This document shows, one piece after another, positions 24,688 through 32,311 of a DNA stretch of 38,479 nucleotides (positions within the stretch are counted from its first letter, which is position 1; each line of letters opens with the position of its first letter). The stretch comes from Gallionella sp. (GTDB lineage: Bacteria; Pseudomonadota; Gammaproteobacteria; Burkholderiales; Gallionellaceae). The notes below the pieces were generated by a model, which had not been told where the DNA came from, made no database searches, and was given only the letters and a program-made list of their open reading frames with translations. The position numbers and the translations under genes are program-made. The stretch covers positions 1 through 38,479 of the forward strand of contig JABFRF010000055.1 in NCBI GenBank assembly GCA_013141315.1, read 5' to 3'.

Positions 24688-26490
24688 ATGCTGATACGTT
24701 TCGCATTACTTTTATGTTTGGTGTTTGGGACTAACGTTACATGGGCTGACGAGAAAGAACTCGCCTTGATGCCGGGCGATGTTATTCAGGGTCATGCCAA
24801 GATTGAAGCTAGCTGCAAAGACTGTCACGTGCGTTTCGATAAGGAAGCGCAAAAGGGGTTGTGCAAAGACTGCCATAAAGAAGTTAAGGCGGACGTGAAC
24901 AATAAAAAAGGTTTTCACGGCACGCTAGACGAAAAAGATTGCAAGGTTTGCCACACTGACCATAAAGGGCGTGGCGCGAAAATCGTGATTTTGGATACCG
25001 CAAAATTCAATCACGACAAAACCGATTTTCCATTGAAAGATGCGCACAATAAAACTGACAAAGTAAAGTGTCAGGATTGCCACGATCCAAAGAAGAAATA
25101 TCGTGAAGCGCCGCTGGAATGTAATGGCTGTCACAAAAAAGACGATAAGCACAAAGGCTCATTAGGCCCGGATTGCAACAATTGCCACACCGTTGTTAAC
25201 TGGAAAGAATGGAAATTTGATCACAGCAAAACCAAGTTTTTGCTGAAAGGTAAGCACGTTGATGTGAAGTGCAGCAAGTGCCACTTAGAGGCACCCACAA
25301 GCTACAAAGAGGCACCCAAAGATTGCTTCGGTTGCCACAAAAAAGATGATAAGCACAAAAGCCTGTACGGTAAGAAATGTGAGACTTGCCACATCGATAA
25401 AAGCTGGAAAACCATTGAATTTGATCATGACACCGAAACTAAATTTAAGTTAAAAGGTAAGCACATTGAAACAAAGTGTGTGGCTTGCCATAAAGAGCCG
25501 TTGTATCAAAACAAGAAAACGCCGGACACGTGTTATGCCTGTCATAAAAAGGATGACATTCATAAAGGTGGCTTGGGTGAAAAGTGCCAGACTTGTCACA
25601 ATGAAGAGAAGTGGAAGACACAAAAGTTTGATCACGACAAGGATACTAAATGGCCATTGCTGGGTAAACACACCACTACCAAATGCGATGCCTGTCATAC
25701 AGTCGAATTGAAAAAACCAGATGCGAAAGAAAAAATCGCATTGATTTGTATCGGCTGTCATAAGATCGACGATAAGCACAAGGAAAATTTCGGTACCAAG
25801 TGTGAGTCTTGCCATAAGGAAAAAGACTGGAAAACCATTAAGTTCGATCACACACGTGATACCAAGTATCCATTAAAGGATAAGCATGAAAAAGTGAAAT
25901 GTACCGGTTGTCACATTGGCAAGTTGTACGATCAAAAATTGGGTCAGGAATGTATCACCTGTCATAAAAAAGATGATGTACATAAGGATAAATTGGGCAA
26001 GAAGTGCGAGGCTTGTCACGAAATCAAAGATTGGAAAAAGGCGAAAATTGACCATAGTCGTTCGCGTTTCCCGCTTTTGGGCGCACATAACGTTGTCGAT
26101 TGCAAAAAATGTCACACCACCCAGTTATTTCGTGATGTGCCTTTAGATTGCTTCTCTTGCCATAAAAAGGAAGAAGATAAAGTACACAAGCAACGCTTGG
26201 GTCAAAAGTGTGAAACCTGCCACAACGCACGTTCGTGGAAATCATGGGACTTTAACCACGATAAGCTCACCAAGTTCAAGCTGGATGGCGGTCACAAAAA
26301 GCCGGGTTGTTATGCTTGCCATAAGCTGCCTGTGGAGAAGGAGAAGTTTGTGGTTGAACGTACTTGCGGTGCCTGCCACGAAAAAGATGATAAGCATCAG
26401 GGTGAGTTTGGGCAACTCTGTGAGCGCTGCCACGTGACCGCAAATTGGCGTACCTTGCTGGTAGGTGGTGGTACCAAGCCATCCAAGTGA
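24688..26490 (+). CDS. Periplasmic 24-haem c-type cytochrome, lysine-rich
   Basis: A 600-residue secreted cytochrome: signal peptide MLIRFALLLCLVFGTNVTWA, then 24 CXXCH motifs counted by eye. After four N-terminal haem sites the protein is built of repeats of 67-72 residues. Each starts CxxCHKKDDKHK, continues with LGxKCxxCH, then WKxxxFDHxxxTKF and LxGKHxxxKCxxCH, i.e. three haems per unit. Extra histidines (DDKH, FDH, GKH) could be distal ligands. Lysine is roughly one residue in six by rough count, so the protein should be very basic. GAGG sits 5 bases before ATG, and the gap to the upstream membrane-protein gene is 10 bases, so they are one operon. It probably bridges the periplasm, as MtrA/MtoA do with ten haems. 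Confidence 0.92.
   Translation: MLIRFALLLCLVFGTNVTWADEKELALMPGDVIQGHAKIEASCKDCHVRFDKEAQKGLCKDCHKEVKADVNNKKGFHGTLDEKDCKVCHTDHKGRGAKIVILDTAKFNHDKTDFPLKDAHNKTDKVKCQDCHDPKKKYREAPLECNGCHKKDDKHKGSLGPDCNNCHTVVNWKEWKFDHSKTKFLLKGKHVDVKCSKCHLEAPTSYKEAPKDCFGCHKKDDKHKSLYGKKCETCHIDKSWKTIEFDHDTETKFKLKGKHIETKCVACHKEPLYQNKKTPDTCYACHKKDDIHKGGLGEKCQTCHNEEKWKTQKFDHDKDTKWPLLGKHTTTKCDACHTVELKKPDAKEKIALICIGCHKIDDKHKENFGTKCESCHKEKDWKTIKFDHTRDTKYPLKDKHEKVKCTGCHIGKLYDQKLGQECITCHKKDDVHKDKLGKKCEACHEIKDWKKAKIDHSRSRFPLLGAHNVVDCKKCHTTQLFRDVPLDCFSCHKKEEDKVHKQRLGQKCETCHNARSWKSWDFNHDKLTKFKLDGGHKKPGCYACHKLPVEKEKFVVERTCGACHEKDDKHQGEFGQLCERCHVTANWRTLLVGGGTKPSK
25117..26430 (+). repeat. Tandem three-haem coding repeats in the 24-haem cytochrome
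   Basis: Seven occurrences of the block encoding CxxCH followed by KKDDKH (or a close variant) start near 25120, 25324, 25531, 25747, 25951, 26149 and 26365. The period is about 198-216 bases. The copies are diverged in DNA but strongly conserved in protein pattern. Confidence 0.8.
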
Positions 26491-26526
26491 CCGCTGGTCG
26501 CCACAATTCTTCCGTTCGTCTGCGTA

Positions 26527-26566
26527 CCGACCACTCTGGCATATTTAGCTACCATTCAGTGGTCGG
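26527..26566. repeat. Inverted repeat between the two cytochrome genes
   Basis: CCGACCACT (26527-26535) and AGTGGTCGG (26558-26566) form perfect 9-bp arms around 22 bases. No T-run follows, so it is not an obvious terminator. It could be an operator or an RNA hairpin upstream of the giant cytochrome gene. Confidence 0.5.
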
Positions 26567-26570
26567 ATAG

Positions 26571-26598
26571 TTGAGTGGATTACATGGTCATGTACTAT
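26571..26598 (+). promoter_or_regulatory. Weak candidate promoter for the giant cytochrome gene
   Basis: TTGAGT at 26571-26576, a 16-base spacer and TACTAT at 26593-26598, each matching 4 of 6 consensus positions. It lies in the 188-base gap just after the inverted repeat and 80 bases before the gene. Matches this weak are common by chance. Confidence 0.25.
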
Positions 26599-26678
26599 GC
26601 TAATTATCAGCTAAGAGTTTTGTGGTAGTTTGCTAAAAATTTTGTAGTGCGTAACAACTATATTCCAGGAGTATCAAA

Positions 26679-29600
26679 ATGAAAAAACAAAATATGAAAT
26701 TTGCAGCAGTGAGCTTGCCTCAAATTTTACTTTCACCGCGTTGGCTGGCGATGATATTTCTGTTGCCTTTGCTTGTGATGGCTCATTTTGCGATGGCTGC
26801 ACCCGCTGCTGAACTAGTCCCGGCGGCGCAACCGGTTGCGCAAGCTCCTGCTGCTGATAAATTTGATCACGCTAAGATTGGTTTTACCCTGAGCGGTGCG
26901 CACGCTGCGGCACGTTGCTCTGCCTGCCACATCAACAATGTATTTAAAGGGACGCCGCGTGATTGTGCCACTTGCCACACAGTTGGCAACCACATGGGTG
27001 CGACAGCGAAGCCCACTAAACACATAGCTACTAATGTTCAATGTGATGTGTGCCACAAAACCACTTTGTGGACACCCGCATTCTTTAGTCACGTCGGTAC
27101 GGCGGCAGGTTCTTGTGGCGCTTGCCATAATAATACGGCTGCCAAAGGCAAGGCGAATAGCCACATGCCAACCGCGCAAGACTGTTCCGATTGTCATACC
27201 AGTATCGCTTTCACGCCATTGAAATCGGGTGCAGTGATGGTGTTGCCCGTGACTAATCCCCCGCACGTCCCAACAACCCAGCCTTGCAGCTTGTGCCACA
27301 ATTCCACCGCTTTTGTTCCAGCCTTTACCATGGATCACACAGGCATTACCAGTGCATGCGAGACTTGTCATAGCGGTACTCAATTCTTGGGCGTCAAGCC
27401 ACGTGCCAAGCAGGATGCGGTGCCAACCCACATGACTACCGCATTGTCATGCAATGTCTGTCATACCGTCGCCACAACCTTTAAATTGTCGGGTAGCGTG
27501 ACATTACCTATGCCTGCAGGTCACATGCCTTCAAACATGCCTTGTGCGACCTGCCACACTGCCAGTGCCGGATTTGGTCCGGGTTCAGGTTTGCTGGGTA
27601 TGACCCATAAGGGCATCACCAATAACTGCAAGAGTTGCCATAACGGTCAAACTTTTGCACTGGGTCAGGGTGTGACGCCCAAGCCTATGCCGTCCAACCA
27701 TATCAGTACCAGTGGCGCATGTGAAACTTGCCACTCTCCAACCAGTACCAATGCGGGTGGATTTGTGACCGCAACCATGGTGCATACGGGCATTACCAGT
27801 AATTGTGCAAGCTGCCATAACGGACAGACTTTTGTCGGTACGCCCCCTATGAGTTCTCCGGTATCCAAGCCAACCGGTGTGCCAGCACATATAACGACCA
27901 GTTTGGCTTGTGAGACTTGCCATGCAGTGAACAAAACTAACGTGGGCGGGTTTGCCGGCACGGCAATGAATCACTCTGGGATAACGGTTGATTGTGTCAG
28001 CTGTCACGGTGGGCAAACCTTTGCAGTTGGGGTTAAGCCGCTTTCTATGCCGGGGAATCACTTGCCAACATCGGCAGTAACGAATGGGGGGAAGTGTGAG
28101 ACCTGTCATTCGGCAAGCAGAACAAATGCAGGGGGATTCACAGGTGCACCGATGAATCATGCCGGTATTGTTGGAAGCTGCGCGACCTGTCACGGCGGGA
28201 CAGTGACCTATGCGGGTGTTAATCATATTGTCAGTAGTAAAGATGCGGTGGCTTTGCAAAAATATCCAGCACATGCAACCACTCCATCTGATTGTTCCAG
28301 CTGTCACTCCTCGGTAATCACTTTTGCGGGGGGCGGTACCACAGCTATACCTGCCAATCACTTACCTACCAATCAAGTCTGTTCGCTTTGCCATTCCGCT
28401 GGGTATAGTCCGACTTTGACCAAGATGAGCCACGTAGGCATCGTGAATAATTGCAGCTTCTGCCACGATGGTAACAAGACCTTCGCGGTGGGAATGGTGC
28501 CCATGAACAAGAACAGTGGTCATGTACCAACCAGTTCAGATTGTTCGGTCTGTCATACCTCAACCACAACTTTTAAAGGGGGAACAAGCGGTGCGCTCCC
28601 GGCAGGACACTTGGTCACGACTCAGCCTTGCGTGCTTTGCCATGCCGGGGGATATAGCATTACTTCGACGAAGATGCAGCACACGGGCATTGTCAGCGGT
28701 TGTGCAAACTGTCATAACGGTCAAACCTTTGCGGTGAACATGACCCCTGTATCCAAGCCGACTGGCTCACTCCCGCATATCCCAACCAGTTTTGCGTGTG
28801 AGAATTGTCATCTACCGAGCAAAACAAGCGTGGGTGGTTTTGCTGGAACCGCGATGAAGCATACTGGCATCACCAACAATTGCGCGTCATGTCATAACGA
28901 CGGGATGAGCTTTGCCGGTGTAACGCCTAAGCGCAAGCAGGATGCCAGCATTACGCATCTAACCACGGTGGATGATTGCTCAAAATGTCACACCTCAACC
29001 ACCACCTTCACTGCGGCTACGCCGATATTGCCAGCTAACCACATCGTAACAGCGATGCCTTGCTCGACTTGTCATGCCGCCGGCTATAGTCTGACTTTAA
29101 CCAAGATGAGTCACGTTGGTATTGTGAGCGGCTGTATCAATTGCCATAACGGTCAAACTTTTGCGGTCAACATGACGCCAAAGAATAAGTCAGATTTCCC
29201 AACACACATGGCGACAACTTCGGATTGTTCGTTCTGTCACTCCACCTCAAACTTCACTTCATTTGCTGGTGGAACAGGTGGCGGGGTCAAGCCGGCGAAT
29301 CACATACCGACCACGCAAGGCTGTACGGTTTGCCATGCTGCCGGGTATAGTCTGACATTGACCACTATGAATCATACGGGCATCACGACTGGGTGTGTGA
29401 ACTGTCATAACGGACAGACGTTTGTCGGGCCACAAACGCCAAAAATGAAGCCAGGCAATCACATTCCTTACGCGACCATGTTGCTTGGCGGGGCAACCAT
29501 GCAATGTGAGTTCTGCCACAAAAACACGACAGTACCCGGTGGCTTCCTGACTAGTACAACTGGCGCAACAATGCACAACAATAGCCTTGGCAAAGGCTCG

Positions 29601-29756
29601 GGTCAGTGTACTGGCTGTCACCTTTCTGGTACCACCTATCTCGGTGTAAAGGGAAGGAAGTCATTGACTCATAATAAAACGGGACATCTGGATTGCTCAG
29701 ATTCTGGTTGCCACAAACCGCTGGGTAATGAAGGAACTGCGTATCAAAGCTGGTAA
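26679..29756 (+). CDS. Giant secreted multihaem c-type cytochrome (32 CXXCH plus one CX4CH)
   Basis: A 1025-residue secreted protein. Signal peptide: basic MKKQNMK, a long n-region, then a hydrophobic core ending AHFAMA before APAAE. There is no lipobox cysteine. By eye I count 32 CXXCH motifs plus one C-terminal CSDSGCH (CX4CH). The N-terminus (FDHAKIGFTLSGAHAAARCSACH) shares the FDH...G-H...CxxCH pattern of the neighbouring 24-haem protein at residues 62-84. Then come ten modules with HxGI[TV]xxCxxCHNGxTF, each preceded by HxPTxxxCxxCH. The body is rich in Thr, Ser, Gly, Asn and His and poor in acidic residues. AGGAG lies 7 bases before ATG. A strong terminator follows. Likely the outer-surface or pore-threading electron carrier of the cluster; location is inferred. 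Confidence 0.92.
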   Translation: MKKQNMKFAAVSLPQILLSPRWLAMIFLLPLLVMAHFAMAAPAAELVPAAQPVAQAPAADKFDHAKIGFTLSGAHAAARCSACHINNVFKGTPRDCATCHTVGNHMGATAKPTKHIATNVQCDVCHKTTLWTPAFFSHVGTAAGSCGACHNNTAAKGKANSHMPTAQDCSDCHTSIAFTPLKSGAVMVLPVTNPPHVPTTQPCSLCHNSTAFVPAFTMDHTGITSACETCHSGTQFLGVKPRAKQDAVPTHMTTALSCNVCHTVATTFKLSGSVTLPMPAGHMPSNMPCATCHTASAGFGPGSGLLGMTHKGITNNCKSCHNGQTFALGQGVTPKPMPSNHISTSGACETCHSPTSTNAGGFVTATMVHTGITSNCASCHNGQTFVGTPPMSSPVSKPTGVPAHITTSLACETCHAVNKTNVGGFAGTAMNHSGITVDCVSCHGGQTFAVGVKPLSMPGNHLPTSAVTNGGKCETCHSASRTNAGGFTGAPMNHAGIVGSCATCHGGTVTYAGVNHIVSSKDAVALQKYPAHATTPSDCSSCHSSVITFAGGGTTAIPANHLPTNQVCSLCHSAGYSPTLTKMSHVGIVNNCSFCHDGNKTFAVGMVPMNKNSGHVPTSSDCSVCHTSTTTFKGGTSGALPAGHLVTTQPCVLCHAGGYSITSTKMQHTGIVSGCANCHNGQTFAVNMTPVSKPTGSLPHIPTSFACENCHLPSKTSVGGFAGTAMKHTGITNNCASCHNDGMSFAGVTPKRKQDASITHLTTVDDCSKCHTSTTTFTAATPILPANHIVTAMPCSTCHAAGYSLTLTKMSHVGIVSGCINCHNGQTFAVNMTPKNKSDFPTHMATTSDCSFCHSTSNFTSFAGGTGGGVKPANHIPTTQGCTVCHAAGYSLTLTTMNHTGITTGCVNCHNGQTFVGPQTPKMKPGNHIPYATMLLGGATMQCEFCHKNTTVPGGFLTSTTGATMHNNSLGKGSGQCTGCHLSGTTYLGVKGRKSLTHNKTGHLDCSDSGCHKPLGNEGTAYQSW
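27331..29420 (+). repeat. Tandem haem-module repeats in the giant cytochrome gene
   Basis: Ten blocks encoding HxGI[TV]xxCxxCH followed by NG, GG or similar, spaced roughly 180-270 bases. The short spacing holds two haem sites and the longer spacing three. Phrases such as GCCATAACGGTCAAAC recur almost unchanged, which suggests fairly recent internal duplication. Blocks near 28390, 28640, 29070 and 29340 share the stretch encoding GYSxTxTxMxH. Confidence 0.8.
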
Positions 29757-29787
29757 AAACTTGCGCACAGAAGTTAAGAAAAGTAAT

Positions 29788-29831
29788 ACGGTGCAGTCGC
29801 AACCTAATGAGAGGCGATTGCACCGTTTTTT
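29788..29831 (+). terminator. Intrinsic terminator after the giant cytochrome gene
   Basis: ACGGTGCAGTCGC (29788-29800) pairs with GCGATTGCACCGT (29814-29826), 13 pairs including one G-U, around 13 bases. TTTTTT follows directly. This is a strong rho-independent terminator and separates the cytochromes from the beta-barrel gene. Confidence 0.85.
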
Positions 29832-29875
29832 CTGGCAAGAAATTTACAAAATAAAATTAAGTGATGGAGTCGAAA

Positions 29876-32242
29876 TTGAAAATTAACCAGATGTTGCTCC
29901 CCCATAAAATTTTAACGCGAGCAATCACTGCCCTTGGATTATTTTTGCCGCTCTATATGTCTGGAGTTCAACAAGCGAATGCCGAGGTGATTGATCGTAT
30001 TGAGATCAATCAAGTCGGTGAGCAAGCGGAGATTCAGCTGCACTTCATAACGCGCATTCAGTTTAAGCGCCAGAGGACACTCAAGAATGGCGATGTACGT
30101 TATTACGTGACGCTGAAGGATATCAAGCCTGATGACCCCAGATTGGTGTGGGAAAAAAAGGGTTCACCCCCTTCAGATATCGTGCCGCCGTTTACAGTGA
30201 CCTACCCAGAGCTGGATTCGTCGCTCACGGTTAGTTTTGGCAAAGTGATTAAGACGCGTGCTCGGGTGGCGGCGGATGGTCAGACTCTGAGTATTTTTAC
30301 CAAAGCGATCAAAGCTCCGCAGGCAGAGCAGATTGCTTTGCCAATTGTGCCCACTGCACCGGTAATTGAGCTGCCAATCGCAGCGGCAGCAGTGGTGAGT
30401 GCGGCGGCGGCAGTGAGTACCGAAGCTGCAGCCAGAGCTAATGCCAGTGCCGATTTACCTGAGCCAGTCATTAAAGTAGAGGGTGCTGGCTTTCCGACAG
30501 ATTTGCCGGCAGAAAATCAGCGTACGCCGGAACAAGTACAGCAAGAGGCGCAGCAGCTTTTCGTGGCAGCCAGCGATGCTTTGCAGACCAATCAAATTGA
30601 CGCTTCGATCGAAGCTCTGAACAAAGTTCTCAATCTGCCACCCAATGTGCTGACGCAGCCAGCACAAGAGTTAATGGGTGAGGCGCGTGAAAAAAATGGC
30701 GAGTTTGCAAAAGCGCGGGTGGAATACGAGCTATATCTAAGGTTGTACCCCAATGCGGCGGACTTAAAACAAGTGCAGGCTCGCATAGCCAATTTACCCG
30801 TCAGCGATGCGAAGCCAGTACCCGCACCGATTGTATCGGAAGCCACACAACGAGCAAATGATGAAAAACTTAAAGTGACGGGTGGTATTTCGCAAAACTA
30901 CTACTACGGAAATTCGCATACAGATGCATTTGCTATTGACACGAATAATGTGACGACAACCACTAGGTTTGGTGGGAAGGATCAGTCGCAGTTGGTGACA
31001 TCGCTGGATTTGACTGCGCAGAAGCGCACTGAAACTAAAGACACGCGATTAGTGTTGCGCGAATTCAATCGGGCGAATTTCATGCCGGATCAACCGGAAG
31101 AGTATCGTTGGAATGCGGTTTATCTTGAACAGAGCGCACGGGATCGAAAATACATGTATCGCTTGGGTCGCCAGTCGGGTTCGTCGGGCGGTATGCCTGG
31201 CCGGTTTGATGGCTTGGCTGCCGGGTATAGCCTGAATTCGACTTGGCGCATCAATGCCGCAGCTGGCAAGCCTGTTGAGTATATTCGCGGCGGAAACCCG
31301 GCTGATGCCAAAACTTTTTACAGCGGAAGCATAGACCTTTCCCGCTTGCCTGATCAATGGAGCGGAAGTGCTTATGGTGTATTGCAGTATGTGGGGGGAG
31401 TAGGCGGGGTTCTGGAACGTAAAGCATTGGGCGCGGAGGCGCATTATTTCAATCAGCAGCGTAGTTATATGACGCAAATGGAATATGACACGATCTACCA
31501 AAAATTGAATCTAGTGAGTTTCCAGGGAAATTGGACTAAAGAATCCGGTACGAACTTTTACCTGTCAGCAGACCATCGCAGGTCACCCCCGTTGGTGTTG
31601 AGCTTGAATAATCAATGGACGCAGTCGCTAAAAGAGTTGCTTGGCGAAGGCACCGTCACGTTGCAGACTTTGCGTGAGAATGCGATCGCACTCAGCCAGA
31701 TTTTCAATATGATTTCAGTCGGCATGTCACGTCCAATGACTCCCACTTTGAGATTGGCTACGGATTTTCGAGTCAGCAACATAGGCAGTTCAGGGGTAAA
31801 TACCACATCGACTAAAGCACCCGGGAGCAATACGATCACTGTTGGCACACAACCGGGAGCGATCAGCACTGGCAATCAATACGTGTGGTCTGCGCAGGCG
31901 ATTGGTAACAATTTATTCTTTGATAACGACCTAGGTATCGCCAATTATTCTTATAGTAGTGCAAGAGATTCCAAGTCGCATTCTTTGGGTTTTAGCCAAG
32001 TGACTACTTTTAGAGAAAAGTGGCGTGCTGATTTATCGCTGCAACTTTTTAATTCGCATAGTGATACCAGTGGAACGACAACTCAGGTTCGGCCAAGTGT
32101 GTCGATTAACTATCGCAAGAGTGATACCTTGAGCTTCACCGCCGAAAGTGGCGTGGAGCAATACCACACCACCGCAACAGGATCTGAAAGCAAAACACTG
32201 CGCAAGTATTTCTTCGTAGGTTATCGTTGGGACTTGCGCTAG
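29876..32242 (+). CDS. Outer-membrane beta-barrel protein with AMIN-like and TPR parts (putative cytochrome porin)
   Basis: A secreted protein of about 788 residues. I prefer the TTG at 29876, which has GGAG 6 bases upstream. GTG 29861 and ATG 29864 are in frame but lack a site; all leave a signal peptide ending near QQANA. An AMIN-like beta domain follows (VIDRIEINQVGEQAEIQLHF to about residue 150), then an Ala-rich linker and a TPR-like helical region at about 215-300. From about residue 335 to the end are alternating strands of a large beta-barrel (for example NTWRINAAAG-type and YSYSSARDSK-type strands). The C-terminus reads YFFVGYRWDLR, ending in Arg and not Phe. By position it is the pore partner of the multihaem cytochromes; homology to MtrB/MtoB is not evident by eye. 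Confidence 0.78.
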   Translation: MKINQMLLPHKILTRAITALGLFLPLYMSGVQQANAEVIDRIEINQVGEQAEIQLHFITRIQFKRQRTLKNGDVRYYVTLKDIKPDDPRLVWEKKGSPPSDIVPPFTVTYPELDSSLTVSFGKVIKTRARVAADGQTLSIFTKAIKAPQAEQIALPIVPTAPVIELPIAAAAVVSAAAAVSTEAAARANASADLPEPVIKVEGAGFPTDLPAENQRTPEQVQQEAQQLFVAASDALQTNQIDASIEALNKVLNLPPNVLTQPAQELMGEAREKNGEFAKARVEYELYLRLYPNAADLKQVQARIANLPVSDAKPVPAPIVSEATQRANDEKLKVTGGISQNYYYGNSHTDAFAIDTNNVTTTTRFGGKDQSQLVTSLDLTAQKRTETKDTRLVLREFNRANFMPDQPEEYRWNAVYLEQSARDRKYMYRLGRQSGSSGGMPGRFDGLAAGYSLNSTWRINAAAGKPVEYIRGGNPADAKTFYSGSIDLSRLPDQWSGSAYGVLQYVGGVGGVLERKALGAEAHYFNQQRSYMTQMEYDTIYQKLNLVSFQGNWTKESGTNFYLSADHRRSPPLVLSLNNQWTQSLKELLGEGTVTLQTLRENAIALSQIFNMISVGMSRPMTPTLRLATDFRVSNIGSSGVNTTSTKAPGSNTITVGTQPGAISTGNQYVWSAQAIGNNLFFDNDLGIANYSYSSARDSKSHSLGFSQVTTFREKWRADLSLQLFNSHSDTSGTTTQVRPSVSINYRKSDTLSFTAESGVEQYHTTATGSESKTLRKYFFVGYRWDLR

Positions 32243-32311
32243 TAAGGCATAGGCTCAATTGGTAGCCAAGGTGTGGGTATTGGGGAACGTTGAATAAATA
32301 TGGAGAATGTT

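Noticed and set aside
26814-28361. Long antisense reading frames across the giant cytochrome gene (205 and 258 residues)
   Set aside because: They mirror the biased codon composition of the plus-strand haem repeats and show no domain.
25117-29420. Regular repeats resembling a CRISPR array
   Set aside because: The repeats are in frame, encode CXXCH haem sites, and vary in spacing and sequence; they are protein repeats.
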